64,000 nucleotides of DNA from Microlunatus sagamiharensis (GCF_900105785.1 NZ_LT629799.1:2232001-2296000); one strand, 5' to 3'; counted from the stretch's first letter, positions 25,117-33,994 are shown. Made by a program: numbers and translations. The notes: generated by a model not told the origin, from the sequence alone.

Positions 25117-25997
25117 GCGCGCTGCCCCAGCGCCGACAGCGTGAACACGCCGGACTGCATCCCGCCCAGGTCGAGCGCGACGAAGCGGAACCCGGCCCCG
25201 AGCACGGCCTCCCGCACCGCACCGCGCAGCGGGTCGGAGACCGCGCGGACGAGGTCCTCGGCGGGCAGCTCGACGCGGGCGACCTCGCCGTGGTGGCGCA
25301 CGCGCGCGTCGGCGAACCCGAGGCGTCGCAGTCCCTGCTCCGCGCGGTCGACCTGCCCGAGCTTCTCCGGCGTCACCTCGCTGTGGTGCGGGATGCGGGA
25401 CGCGAGGCAGGGTGCGGCCGGCTTGTCGGCGCAGGGCAGGGCCCAGGTGCGCGCGAGCCGGCGCACCGCGGCCTTGTCGAGCCCGGCGTCGCGCAGCGGG
25501 GCCAGCACCCGGTGCTCGACCGCGGCCCGGCTCCCGGGGCGGTCCGGACGGGCCGCGTCGTCGAGGTTCTCCCCGTACGCGACCGCGTCGAGCGCGTACG
25601 TGCGGACGACCTCGTCGGAGATCTTGGTGAACAGCTCGTTCTTGCAGTGGAAGCAGCGGTCGGGCCCGTTGGCCCGGTAGGCCGGGAGGCTGCCCTCGTC
25701 GGTCGTCACCTCGACCAGCGCGGCGCCGATCACCTGCGCGACCTCGTGGGCCGCCGCGCGCTCGTCCGCGGCCAGGCTCGGCGAGACGCCGAGGATCGCC
25801 ACGACCCGGCTCGGGCCGAGCACCCGGACGGCGGCGGCGAGCAGGACGGAGGAGTCCACCCCGCCGGAGAAGGCGACGCCGAGGCGCTCGACGCCGGCGA
25901 GCGAGGCGCGGACGGCGTCCAGCGCGGCCCGGTCCTCGGCCGCGTCGGCCTGGTCGGCCGACGGGTGGGGCAGGTCGACGGCGAGGTCGAGGGGCAC
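25113..25997 (-). CDS. larE: LarE, ATP-dependent sulfur-transfer enzyme for the nickel-pincer cofactor
   Basis: A 294-residue PP-loop protein. AFSGGVDSSVLLAAA is the ATP-pyrophosphatase loop; RCFHCKNELFTK and CADKPAAPCLASRIPHH contain conserved Cys. LarE adenylates the pincer precursor carboxylates and supplies sulfur, either from its own Cys or via an Fe-S cluster when three Cys are present. GGAGA precedes the GTG start by 6 bases; a longer frame would translate a 9-bp tandem repeat. It is first in the larE-larB-larC-dioxygenase operon. Confidence 0.92.
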   Translation of the reverse strand: MPLDLAVDLPHPSADQADAAEDRAALDAVRASLAGVERLGVAFSGGVDSSVLLAAAVRVLGPSRVVAILGVSPSLAADERAAAHEVAQVIGAALVEVTTDEGSLPAYRANGPDRCFHCKNELFTKISDEVVRTYALDAVAYGENLDDAARPDRPGSRAAVEHRVLAPLRDAGLDKAAVRRLARTWALPCADKPAAPCLASRIPHHSEVTPEKLGQVDRAEQGLRRLGFADARVRHHGEVARVELPAEDLVRAVSDPLRGAVREAVLGAGFRFVALDLGGMQSGVFTLSALGQRA

Positions 25998-26020
25998 GGT
26001 GTCTCCGATGCGTCGTTGCT

Positions 26021-26047
26021 GGTCGAGCGGGTCGAGCGGGTCGAGCG
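26021..26047. repeat. Three tandem 9-bp units in the larE leader
   Basis: GGTCGAGCG is repeated three times exactly, just upstream of the larE ribosome-binding site. It would encode repeated Leu-Asp-Pro if larE started further upstream, which I doubt. Confidence 0.7.
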
Positions 26048-26179
26048 GGGCGGACGGGTGCGTGGCGCACGCCCGGGGCACGGGCCCCACCCGGGAGGTT
26101 ACGGCGCGGCTGGGCGGATCAGCGGTCGAGACCGGACGCCGACCGGGTGCGTGCGACGAGGAGCCGGCTGCGGTAGACC

Positions 26180-26845
26180 GTGCGTGTGCCTCCCGACCTG
26201 ACCGTGCTGCTCGTGCTCGACCTGGTCGGCACGTTCGCCTTCGCGCTGAACGGCGCCCTGACCGCCATCCGCGCCGTCGACGTCGACCTCGTCGGGGTGC
26301 TCACCCTCGGCATCGTCACCGCGGTCGGCGGCGGCATCGTCCGCGACGTGCTGCTCGGCGCGCTGCCGCCGGCGACGTTCGTCGACTGGCGCTACCTCGC
26401 CGTGGCGGCAGCCGGGGCGCTGATCGCCTTCTTCTTCAGCCGCCCGCTGCGGCGCATGCGCATCTCGATCCACGTCCTCGACGCCGCCGGGCTGAGCCTC
26501 TTCGCCGTCACGGGGGCCGGCAAGGCGCTCGAGCTCGGCGTGGGGCCGGTGCAGGCGGTCCTGCTCGGGGCCCTGACCGGGGTGGGCGGCGGCACGATCC
26601 GCGACGTGCTGATCCGCCAGGTCCCCGACGTGCTGCGCACCGGCCTGTACGCCGTCCCCGCGCTCGTGGCCGCCGGGCTCGTCGTGCTGGCCGGCCGTAC
26701 GGGGGTCGACGAGGTGCTGGGCGCACCGGTCGCGCTCGCCGCCGCCGGGGCGTGCTTCACGATCCGCATGCTGGGCCTGCGCTTCCACCTGAACGCGCCG
26801 CGGCCGCCCGGCGTCCCGCGGCGCCGGGCGGGCCAGACGCGCTGA
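26180..26845 (+). CDS. TRIC/YicG-family cation channel (UPF0126)
   Basis: A 221-residue membrane protein with seven hydrophobic segments arranged as an inverted repeat. Two glycine-rich copies of the family motif are present: TAVGGGIVRDVLLG and TGVGGGTIRDVLI, each followed by a short loop and hydrophobic helix. Prokaryotic TRIC proteins are homotrimeric monovalent cation channels. GTG start. It is divergent from the lar operon, with 182 bases between them that contain only the larE leader repeat. Confidence 0.9.
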   Translation: MRVPPDLTVLLVLDLVGTFAFALNGALTAIRAVDVDLVGVLTLGIVTAVGGGIVRDVLLGALPPATFVDWRYLAVAAAGALIAFFFSRPLRRMRISIHVLDAAGLSLFAVTGAGKALELGVGPVQAVLLGALTGVGGGTIRDVLIRQVPDVLRTGLYAVPALVAAGLVVLAGRTGVDEVLGAPVALAAAGACFTIRMLGLRFHLNAPRPPGVPRRRAGQTR

Positions 26846-26866
26846 GCCCGGCCGCCGGCGTCCGGG

Positions 26867-28243
26867 TCAGGGACGGAGCGCGGAGAGCCTCGCGGCGACG
26901 GCGTCGACCAGCGGGGCGTCGGCCCCGAGACCCGGCGCCAGCACGTCGAGCACCCCGGCGACGGCGGCGCGTGGGTCGTTCGTCGCGACGGCGGCCAGGG
27001 CGGGTCCGGCCCCGGGGTCGGTCACCGGCGCGCCCACCCCCTGCAGGTGCAGGACCCAGCCGGCGAGCGCCGTGGCGCAGCCGGCGGGGACGTTGCCGGC
27101 GGCCCGCTCGGCCCGCAGCACGGGCAGCACCCGGACGCGCAGCTTGCTGGAGCCGTCGGCGGCGACCTGGGCGAGGCGGTGACGCACGCGCGGGTTCGCG
27201 AACCGTTCCAGCAGGGCCGCGCGGTAGCCGTCGAGCTCCGCGGCGGGCAGCGTGAGGTGCCGGCACGCCTCGTCCCACAGCTGCTCGACCCAGGCCCGGC
27301 AGACCGGGTCGGCGACCGCCTCGTCGACGGTGGCGTGGCCGCGGGCGCTCGCCGCGTACGCCAGCAGCGAGTGCGCGCCGTTGAGGAGCCAGAGCTTGCG
27401 CTGCTCGAAGGGCGTGACGTCCTCCACGAGCGTCGCCCCGGCGCTCTCCCAGCGGGGTCGGCCCGACGGGAAGCGGCCGGAGACGACCCACTCGGCGAAG
27501 GGTTCGGTGGGCACCGGGGCCTCGTCGAGGTAGCCCTGGGTGCGTTCGACCAGCCGCTTGTCGTCGTCGGTGGTGGCCGGGGTGATCCGGTCGACCACCG
27601 AGCTCGCGAAGTCGACGTTCGCGCCGACCCACGCCGGCAGCGTCGTGTCGACGAGGCCGGCGAGGCCGCCCACGACGGCGGCCGTGACGGCGCCGTTGTG
27701 CGGGAGGTTGTCGCAGGAGAGGACGGTCAGCGGCCCGGCCCCGGCGGCCCGACGGGCGAGCAGGCCGGAGACCAGCCGGGCGGGCAACGTGCCCACGGCG
27801 GCGCGCGGGTCGGCGCGCAGGGTCGCCGCCTCGGCGCGCACCACCTCGCGGCCGGCGTCGAAGCGGCCGTCCGCGTCGAGGAGGTAGCCCACCTCGGTCA
27901 CGGTGATCGTCACGAGCGCGACCTCGGGTGAGGCGAGGAGCTCGAGCAGCCGGTCGTGGTCGGAGGCCGGGTGCACCTCGGCGAGGGAGCCGACGACCTC
28001 GTACGCGTCGCCCTCCGCGCCGCGCGTGAGGAGGGTGAACAGCCCGTCCTGCGGACCGAGCGCGTCGGCGACGTCCGGACGGCGCCCGGTGAAGGCCGCG
28101 ATCCCCCAGGAGGCGGCGTCGTCGGCGTGGGCGGTGAACCAGGCCTGGTGCGCCCGGTGGAAGCTCCCGACGCCCAGGTGCACGATCCGGACGGGCGGCG
28201 CGGCCGGCGTGCCCGGCAGCGCGCGCGAGAGCCGCGGGGTCAC
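26867..28243 (-). CDS. Mannitol-dehydrogenase-family oxidoreductase
   Basis: A 458-residue polyol-specific long-chain dehydrogenase of the mannitol dehydrogenase / fructuronate reductase family. RIVHLGVGSFHRAHQAWFTA is the N-terminal cofactor signature. LSCDNLPHNG, FASSVVDRITPATT and KLWLLNGAHSLLAYAA (with the Lys-Asn-x-x-His type catalytic centre) follow. It interconverts a ketose or ketouronate and its polyol with NAD(H). Its GTG start overlaps the MarR stop, an unusual pairing that suggests control by that regulator. Confidence 0.9.
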   Translation of the reverse strand: MTPRLSRALPGTPAAPPVRIVHLGVGSFHRAHQAWFTAHADDAASWGIAAFTGRRPDVADALGPQDGLFTLLTRGAEGDAYEVVGSLAEVHPASDHDRLLELLASPEVALVTITVTEVGYLLDADGRFDAGREVVRAEAATLRADPRAAVGTLPARLVSGLLARRAAGAGPLTVLSCDNLPHNGAVTAAVVGGLAGLVDTTLPAWVGANVDFASSVVDRITPATTDDDKRLVERTQGYLDEAPVPTEPFAEWVVSGRFPSGRPRWESAGATLVEDVTPFEQRKLWLLNGAHSLLAYAASARGHATVDEAVADPVCRAWVEQLWDEACRHLTLPAAELDGYRAALLERFANPRVRHRLAQVAADGSSKLRVRVLPVLRAERAAGNVPAGCATALAGWVLHLQGVGAPVTDPGAGPALAAVATNDPRAAVAGVLDVLAPGLGADAPLVDAVAARLSALRP

Positions 28244-28704
28244 GGCGCCGGCCGGTCTCCGCGATCGCTCGCGGCGATCCTCACCAGCAGCGCCCGGAGC
28301 TGCTGGGACTCGGCGTCGTCGAGCCCGGAGAGGAGCCGGCGCTCGGCCTCGTCGCTCGCGGCCGTCGCGTGCCGGAGCGTGGAGACGCCGTCGGCGGTCA
28401 GCACCACGACGTTGCGGCGGCGGTCGTCGGTGTCCGCCCGGCGCTCGACCAGGCCCTTGCCCTCGAGGGAGTCGATCAGGCCGACCATCGACGTGCGGTC
28501 GATCCCCAGGTGCCCCGCGAGCTGCTGCTGCGACTCCGGCTCGCGGCCGTCGAGGAGCAGCAGCACCCCCAGCTCGCGCGCGTTGACCCCGCTCGTCGCG
28601 AGCTGGTCGCGGTGCAGCTCCTCCAGGTCGAGTAGCGCGCGCTTGAAGAGGTAGGTGAGCCGGGTGCTGAGCCCCGGGCCCAGGTCCTCGTGCTCAGGCC
28701 TCAT
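28240..28704 (-). CDS. MarR-family transcriptional regulator
   Basis: A 154-residue winged-helix regulator. LGVLLLLDGREPESQQQLAGHLGIDRTSMVGLIDSLEGKGLVERRADTDDRRRNVVVLTADG spans the recognition helix and wing. It is translationally coupled to the mannitol-dehydrogenase-family gene and divergent from an NAD-epimerase-like gene. A 17-bp inverted repeat in the 61-bp intergenic region is the likely operator, so it probably controls both directions. Confidence 0.9.
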   Translation of the reverse strand: MRPEHEDLGPGLSTRLTYLFKRALLDLEELHRDQLATSGVNARELGVLLLLDGREPESQQQLAGHLGIDRTSMVGLIDSLEGKGLVERRADTDDRRRNVVVLTADGVSTLRHATAASDEAERRLLSGLDDAESQQLRALLVRIAASDRGDRPAP

Positions 28705-28729
28705 CCCGCCAGATTACTGCTACCCTGAA

Positions 28730-28746
28730 CGTCAGTCTTACTGACG
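28730..28746. promoter_or_regulatory. MarR-operator candidate
   Basis: CGTCAGTCTTACTGACG is a perfect 7-bp inverted repeat with a 3-base spacer between the MarR gene and the divergent epimerase-like gene. A possible -10 (TACCCT, 28721-28726) lies directly before it. Confidence 0.6.
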
Positions 28747-28765
28747 ATCATGCAAGGGAACCATT

Positions 28766-29584
28766 ATGGCCACACTTCTTCTCACCGGTGCCAGCGGACT
28801 CGTCGGGTCGCGGCTCCTCCCCCGGCTGGTCGAGGCCGGCCACACCGTCCGCGCGCTCGTCCGGGGCGACGTCACCCTCCCCGCGGGGGCGGCCGCGGTC
28901 CACGGCGACCTGGCCGACCCCGGTTCGCTGCGTCCTGCGGTCAAGGACGTCGAGGCCGTCGTGCACCTCGCGGCGCTGTTCCGCACGACCGACGAGGACG
29001 CCGTGTGGCGAGCGAACCTGGACGGCACCCGCAACCTGCTCTCCGCGGTGCAGGCGTACGCGCCGCGGGCCCGGTTCGTGATGACCAGCACGGGCAACGT
29101 GTACGACGCGGACGCCACGCGCCCGGCCCGCGAGAGCGACCCCTGCTCGCCGACCCAGGCCTACCCGGCGAGCAAGGTGGCCGCCGAGGCGCTCGTGCGC
29201 GAGAGCGGGCTCACCTGGTCGGTCCTGCGCCTGCCCTTCGTCTACGGCGAGGGCGACGGGCACCTGGCCTCGATGCCCGGCCTCGTCAGCCGCTTCGGCC
29301 TCCACCCCGCCCACACCTACTCGGTGGCCCACCACCGCGACGTCGCCCAGGTCGTCAAGATGGCGCTGGCGGGCACGCTCGACTCCCGCGTGGTCAACGT
29401 GACCGACGACGCGCCGATCACGGTCCTCGAGATGACGGCGCTCGCCGGGTCGGAGGTCGAGGGGTCCGCCGAGCCCCTGACCGACCCCTGGCACGGCCGG
29501 ATGGACGGCACGCTGCTGCGCGAGCTCGGCTTCTCCCCCGAGGTCCCGACCGTCCAGGCGGCCGCGCGGGCGGGGATCCTCTAG
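28766..29584 (+). CDS. NAD-dependent epimerase/dehydratase family protein
   Basis: A 272-residue extended SDR. LTGASGLVGSRLLPRL is the NAD motif; VVHLAALFR and MTSTGNVYD follow; YPASKVAAEALVRE gives the Tyr-x-x-x-Lys pair. Extended SDRs act on nucleotide sugars or aldehydes; the substrate is unknown. It is divergent from a MarR regulator with a palindromic site between, so it is probably inducible by a small molecule sensed by MarR. It overlaps the convergent GNAT gene by 4 bases. Confidence 0.87.
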   Translation: MATLLLTGASGLVGSRLLPRLVEAGHTVRALVRGDVTLPAGAAAVHGDLADPGSLRPAVKDVEAVVHLAALFRTTDEDAVWRANLDGTRNLLSAVQAYAPRARFVMTSTGNVYDADATRPARESDPCSPTQAYPASKVAAEALVRESGLTWSVLRLPFVYGEGDGHLASMPGLVSRFGLHPAHTYSVAHHRDVAQVVKMALAGTLDSRVVNVTDDAPITVLEMTALAGSEVEGSAEPLTDPWHGRMDGTLLRELGFSPEVPTVQAAARAGIL

Positions 29585-30432
29585 CCGTCCTGCGTCGGCG
29601 GTCCGGCCGGCTCGGCCGCGTCGGCCGCCTCGCCCGGGGCCCGGCGGTGCCACTCGTACGGCGTCGTGGTCGAGACCGCGACGAGGCCGGAGCGCTCGAG
29701 GATCGGGCGGGACATCGGCGTCGAATCGCTGTGGATCAGCGTCTTCCCGCTCGCGAGCGCGGCGCGGGCGCGCACGGCCGTGAGGGCGCGGTAGATCCCG
29801 CGCCCACGCCACTGCGGCAGCACCGCCCCGCCCCAGACCCCGGCGAAGTCCGAGCCGGCGACCGGTTCGAGGCGCCCGGCGCCGACCATCGCGCCGTCGG
29901 CCTCGGCGACCCAGAGCTCCAGGCCGTCGTCCTCGGCGAGCCGGCCGAGCAGCGCGTCGCTCATCCCGCCGGAGACCCGGTTGCCGAAGGCCGCGTCCTG
30001 CATGGCCGCCATGGCCTGCACGTCGGCGGCGGAGCGGATGCGGCGCAGGGACACCGAGGCGGGCAGCGGGACCGCGACGTCGAGGAGCGCGGCCTCGCCG
30101 ACCATGACCGACTCGGGCTCCTGGGGCTCGAAGCCGTGGGCGACGAGGGCCTCGTGCAGCCCGGGCGCGACGTCGTGGCCGCGGGTCTTCCACTCCACCT
30201 GCTCGACCGCGGGGTCGGCCGCGAAACGCTCGACCACCTCGTCCACCCACCCGGCGAGCGTCGGGGCGTCGGCGCCGGCCAGCTCGCGGTAGGACACGAA
30301 GCCCTGGCTCCCGCCGAAGGTCGCGAGCCACAGCGGCCCGAGCCGCTCGACCCGCTCCGCACCGGCCGTCTCGGCCTCGGTGCGGAGCTGGTCGTCGTAC
30401 GCCCGGAGGTAGTCCTGGACCGACATCGTCAC
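29581..30432 (-). CDS. GNAT-family N-acetyltransferase
   Basis: A 283-residue protein with a GNAT domain in its C-terminal half. VSLRRIRSAADVQAMAAMQ begins the fold, MVGAGRLEPVAGSDFAGVWGGAVLPQWRGRGIYRALTAVRARAAL includes the acetyl-CoA pyrophosphate loop (QWRGRGIYRAL), and STPMSRPILERSGLVAV ends it. The N-terminal 120 residues are a distinct domain. The acceptor is unknown. Start could be the first or third codon (MTM). It overlaps the convergent epimerase-like gene by 4 bases. Confidence 0.85.
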   Translation of the reverse strand: MTMSVQDYLRAYDDQLRTEAETAGAERVERLGPLWLATFGGSQGFVSYRELAGADAPTLAGWVDEVVERFAADPAVEQVEWKTRGHDVAPGLHEALVAHGFEPQEPESVMVGEAALLDVAVPLPASVSLRRIRSAADVQAMAAMQDAAFGNRVSGGMSDALLGRLAEDDGLELWVAEADGAMVGAGRLEPVAGSDFAGVWGGAVLPQWRGRGIYRALTAVRARAALASGKTLIHSDSTPMSRPILERSGLVAVSTTTPYEWHRRAPGEAADAAEPAGPPTQDG

Positions 30433-30469
30433 GGGGCGATCCTGCCCGTGACGATGTCGGAGTGGGAGA

Positions 30470-31501
30470 TCAGGGGACGAGCGCGACCTTGCCGGCGCGG
30501 CCGGTGTTGGCGAGCCGGTAGGCCGCCGCGGCCTCGTCGATGCCGAAGCGGTCGGACACGATCACCTCGGGGTGCAGGTCCCAGTAGGGCAGGCGGGCGA
30601 CGAGCTCGCGCATGTGCGCCAGGTTGGTCACCCACGAGCCGATGATCGTGATCGACGGGTGGATCAGGGTGGGGCTGACCTCGGGGACCGTCATGCCGTT
30701 GCCCTCGCCCACGAGCACGAGCCGGCCGCGCTCGCGCAGCAGCGCGATCGCCGAGCCGCGGCCGGGTTCGCTGCCGGAGCAGTCGACGGCCACGTCGGCG
30801 CCGCCGCCGCTCACCGCGCGCGCCGCCTCGACGTCGTCGGGGGCGAATGCCTGGTCGACGGCGCCCAGCTCCAGCGCCAGCTGCCGGCGCTCCGGGCTCG
30901 GGTCGAGCCCGACCCGCGGCGTCGCGCCGAGCTTGGCGCCCAGCAGGCCGGCGGCGAGGCCGACCGGGCCGAGCCCGACGACGGCGAGCGCGTCGCGCCC
31001 GCTGACGTTCGCCCGGAGCAGGCCCTCGTACGCCGTCCCGAAGCCGCAGGCCACGCAGGCGCCGTCGAGGAAGCTGACCAAGTCGGGCAGCACGATGCAG
31101 TCGCGCTCCTCGGCGAGGATCAGGTCGGCGTGCCCGCCGTCGCGCTGCCACCCGTACGCCGCGCGCTGCGGCGCCGAGCAGCTGATCTGGAAGCCGCGCA
31201 CGCAGTTGTCGCACTGCCCACAGCCGCTGATGTGGTAGACGCAGACCCGGTCGCCGACCGAGAGCCGGACCGCACCCGGACCGACCGCGACGACCTCGCC
31301 GGCGGGCTCGTGGCCGGCCACGACGCCCTGGTACATCTCGGCCGGGTCGCCCTGCGCGTGCTCGCGGTAGATGGCGCGGATGTCGGAGCCGCAGATCGTC
31401 GAGGCCTTCATCGCGAGCAGCACCTGCCCGTGGCCGGGCTCGGGGTCGGGGACCTCGCGGACCTCGGCGGTCGAGTCACCGGGCAGGAACACGCCACGCA
31501 T
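30470..31501 (-). CDS. Zinc-dependent alcohol dehydrogenase
   Basis: A 343-residue MDR enzyme. Catalytic zinc site: TICGSD and AGHEPAGE; structural zinc: CGQCDNCVRGFQISC; cofactor loop: VVGLGPVGLAAGLLGAKLG. The sequence resembles sugar/polyol or inosose dehydrogenase branches. The MRGVFLPGDSTAEVREVPDPEPG N-terminus is typical. It lies divergent from a LacI-family regulator, which suggests carbohydrate-responsive control. Confidence 0.88.
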   Translation of the reverse strand: MRGVFLPGDSTAEVREVPDPEPGHGQVLLAMKASTICGSDIRAIYREHAQGDPAEMYQGVVAGHEPAGEVVAVGPGAVRLSVGDRVCVYHISGCGQCDNCVRGFQISCSAPQRAAYGWQRDGGHADLILAEERDCIVLPDLVSFLDGACVACGFGTAYEGLLRANVSGRDALAVVGLGPVGLAAGLLGAKLGATPRVGLDPSPERRQLALELGAVDQAFAPDDVEAARAVSGGGADVAVDCSGSEPGRGSAIALLRERGRLVLVGEGNGMTVPEVSPTLIHPSITIIGSWVTNLAHMRELVARLPYWDLHPEVIVSDRFGIDEAAAAYRLANTGRAGKVALVP

Positions 31502-31682
31502 CAGGCCATCTCCGTTCGTCGACCCGACCCGTCGGTGGGCCCGGCTGGTGCTCGGAGGTTACGCGCGTTAACGGTCACTGCGCAAGGCTCTTGGGGCGCG
31601 CCGAGCAGCGGTTCCGGACAGAGGACTCACCAGGCGTTACTGCTACCGTCGACGGAACCAGCGAGGGCCCGGAGGTGGTGGC

Positions 31683-32714
31683 GTGGCGAGACCGGCGAGC
31701 ACGCCCGGCCGCAGCGGCGCGGTGACGCGCGCGGACGTCGCCCGCCACGCCGGGGTGAGCGACGCGGTCGTCAGCTGGGTCGTCAACGGCGGGCCCAAGA
31801 CGGTGTCCGAGGCCACCGCCGCCCGGGTGCAGGACGCGGTCGCCAAGCTCGGCTACCGCCCCAACAGCACCGCGCGCGCCCTGGCCCTGGGCAGCACCAC
31901 CATGCTCGGGCTCGTCGTCCCCGACAGCACCAACCCCTTCTACGCCGAGTACGCGGTGGCGGTGCAGCGCGCCGCCGCCGCCCGCGGCTACGCGCTGCTC
32001 ACGATCAGCGCGGGCTCCGACGCCGCGGTCGAGCTGCGCGGCGTGCTCGACCTGTGCGACCGGCAGATCGACGGGCTGATCCTCGCCCGCGGGACGGGCG
32101 CGGGGGTCGTCGGCGAGCTGGCCCGGCGGGGCGTGCGTACGCCCGTCGTCCTCGTCGACTCCGCGGCGCCCCACCCCGGGCACCTGACCATCGGGCCCGA
32201 CGCCACGGCCGGGATCGAGGCGGTGACCGACCACCTCCTCACCGTGCACGACCACGCGTCGGTGGCGCTGGTCATCGGCGACACCACCGACGTCGAGCTC
32301 GACGGGCGGCAGTCCGGCTGGCTGCGGGCCCACGCCCGGAACCGCCGCAGCCCGGGTGCGGTCGAGCGGGCGCCGTTCACCCGCACGGGCGGCTACGAGG
32401 CCGGCCTGCGGCTGCTGACGGCGGCCAAGCGTCCGACGGCGGTCGTGACGGGCTCGGACCTGCAGGCCGTGGGTGTGCTGCGCGCGGCGCGGGAGCAGGG
32501 GCTCGACGTGCCCGGCGACCTGGCTGTCGCCAGCTTCGACGGGACCGAGGAGGCGAGCTTCACCTGGCCGTCGCTGACCACCAGCCGCCAGCCGGTGGAG
32601 GCGATGGCCGAGGCCGCGGTCGCCGCGGTCCTCGCGCGCGACCTGCCGTACGAGCACCGCACGTTCGCGACCGAGCTCGTCCTCGCGCGGTCCTGCGGCT
32701 GCGGGACCGGCTGA
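31683..32714 (+). CDS. LacI-family transcriptional regulator
   Basis: A 343-residue regulator. The N-terminal helix-turn-helix is VTRADVARHAGVSDAVVSWVVNGGPKTVSEATAARVQDAVAKLGYRPNSTARAL, followed by a periplasmic-binding-protein-like effector domain (GLVVPDSTNPFYAEYAVAVQRAA). VSWVVNG differs slightly from the usual VSRVLN. It is divergent from the zinc alcohol dehydrogenase, its likely target. In the 181-base gap, TTACGCGCGTTA (31559-31570) is an imperfect palindrome that could be its operator. Confidence 0.9.
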   Translation: MARPASTPGRSGAVTRADVARHAGVSDAVVSWVVNGGPKTVSEATAARVQDAVAKLGYRPNSTARALALGSTTMLGLVVPDSTNPFYAEYAVAVQRAAAARGYALLTISAGSDAAVELRGVLDLCDRQIDGLILARGTGAGVVGELARRGVRTPVVLVDSAAPHPGHLTIGPDATAGIEAVTDHLLTVHDHASVALVIGDTTDVELDGRQSGWLRAHARNRRSPGAVERAPFTRTGGYEAGLRLLTAAKRPTAVVTGSDLQAVGVLRAAREQGLDVPGDLAVASFDGTEEASFTWPSLTTSRQPVEAMAEAAVAAVLARDLPYEHRTFATELVLARSCGCGTG

Positions 32715-32720
32715 CCCCGT

Positions 32721-33122
32721 CTAGGCCCGGGGCGTCGCGTCGCCCGTCGTCGCGGCGGGGTCGGCCGAGCGCCAGTACGAGCCGACCACGCCGCCGACCA
32801 CGACGATCACGCCGGCGGCGAACAGCACCGTGAAGGCGCGGTTCGCGCGCTCGCCGGTGACGAAGTCCAGGCCGCAGAGGACGAGGCCGAGCACCCCGAG
32901 CGCGACGAGCAGCACGGCCTCCCCGGTGAGCAGCCGCCCGCTCCGGGCGCGCGCGCGGACCGCCGCCCACTGGCTCAGCGCGGCGGCCATCAGGACCGCG
33001 GCCCCCGACGCGACGACCCAGTCGCCGTCCTGGACCCCGCGGACCAGCCCGACGACAGTCCCGACGGCGAGCAGCGCCGCCAGCACGAGCGCCACGACCC
33101 CGACCTTGCGCTGCCGCTCCAT
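32721..33122 (-). CDS. Small four-helix membrane protein of unknown function
   Basis: A 133-residue protein with four hydrophobic helices: VVALVLAALLAVGTVVGLV, a second after GDWVVASGAAVLMAAAL, a third LLVALGVLGLVLCGL, and a fourth VLFAAGVIVVVGGVVGSYW. I do not recognise a family. I chose the ATG with GGGGC upstream; a longer in-frame extension is Arg-rich and unlikely. It is convergent with the LacI gene and divergent from the MBL-fold gene; a CGCGGGAG/CTCCCGCG hairpin lies at 33146-33166. Confidence 0.65.
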   Translation of the reverse strand: MERQRKVGVVALVLAALLAVGTVVGLVRGVQDGDWVVASGAAVLMAAALSQWAAVRARARSGRLLTGEAVLLVALGVLGLVLCGLDFVTGERANRAFTVLFAAGVIVVVGGVVGSYWRSADPAATTGDATPRA

Positions 33123-33217
33123 CGCCCCATGCTCCCAGCCGGCGTCGCGGGAGCGGCCCTCCCGCGCGGACCCGGCACGGCCGATGAGTCCCGGCGGCGT
33201 CCCGGGTCTCCCCCGCC

Positions 33218-33919
33218 ATGAGCGACGGCGACGGCGTACGCACGACCCCCGGCACCCCGGCTTCACGGAGCCCACGGGTCACCGTCAGGCCGGTGCACGT
33301 GGCCGACCTGGTGGCCGAGGGCGAGCTGATGCCGGTCTACGTCCACGTCATCGAGCACCCGGAGGCGCGGGTGCTCGTCGACACCGGCCTCACCGAGCTG
33401 CACCCGCTGGTCGCCGACCTCGACCCCCGGGTGCTCGACGTCGGCCTCGAGGAGCTCGACCCCGCGAGCATCGACGTCGTGGTGAACACCCACCTGCACT
33501 TCGACCACTGCGGCGGCAACCGCCGCTTCGCCGGCAGGCCGTTCTACGTGCAGCGTCGCGAGCTCGAGGACGTCCGTAGCCTCGCCGTCCCCACGATCCT
33601 CGCGTGGGTCGACGCCGCGGGCGTGGAGTACGTGCCCGTCGACGGCGAGCACGAGCTGCTGCCCGGCGTACGACTGGTGCCCGCGCCCGGCCACACCCCG
33701 GGCTCGCAGATCGTCGTCGTCGGCACCGGCGAGCACCCGACGGTGGTCTGCGGGGACACCGCGATGTGGTTCGGGGAGCTGGACCAGCCGCAGACCGAGG
33801 GCCAGCGCCTGATCCGCGCGCTCGACCCCGAGCAGGTCTGGCTGAGCCACGAGCACCGTCCCTGGCGCCCGAGGTACCCCTCGTCGTCCGCCGCCTCTCC
33901 CTCCTCCGCCGAGCGGTAG
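33218..33919 (+). CDS. MBL-fold metallohydrolase, lactonase-like
   Basis: A 233-residue metallo-beta-lactamase-fold hydrolase. NTHLHFDHCGGN is the dinuclear zinc motif HxHxDH; PAPGHTPGSQ, CGDTAMW and LSHEHRP give the remaining ligands. The layout resembles the AHL lactonase/AiiA-like group, but that activity is only suggested. The last residues (SSAER) and the TAG stop are encoded by the left arm of a dispersed hairpin repeat, so the C-terminus was probably altered by repeat insertion. Confidence 0.86.
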   Translation: MSDGDGVRTTPGTPASRSPRVTVRPVHVADLVAEGELMPVYVHVIEHPEARVLVDTGLTELHPLVADLDPRVLDVGLEELDPASIDVVVNTHLHFDHCGGNRRFAGRPFYVQRRELEDVRSLAVPTILAWVDAAGVEYVPVDGEHELLPGVRLVPAPGHTPGSQIVVVGTGEHPTVVCGDTAMWFGELDQPQTEGQRLIRALDPEQVWLSHEHRPWRPRYPSSSAASPSSAER

Positions 33920-33970
33920 GTTGCGGCGCAGTTCCGACCCGGAAAGGCGCGGCAACCTACCTCTCGGCGG
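33906..33970. repeat. Dispersed hairpin repeat, copy 2
   Basis: CCGCCGAGCGGTAGGTTGC (33906-33924) pairs with 33952-33970 with one mismatch. The loop contains CCCGGAAAGGCGCGG, shared with copy 1. The TAG inside the left arm is the stop codon of the MBL-fold gene. Confidence 0.8.
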
Positions 33971-33994
33971 GGTTCGGGGTGCCACGCTGACGCC

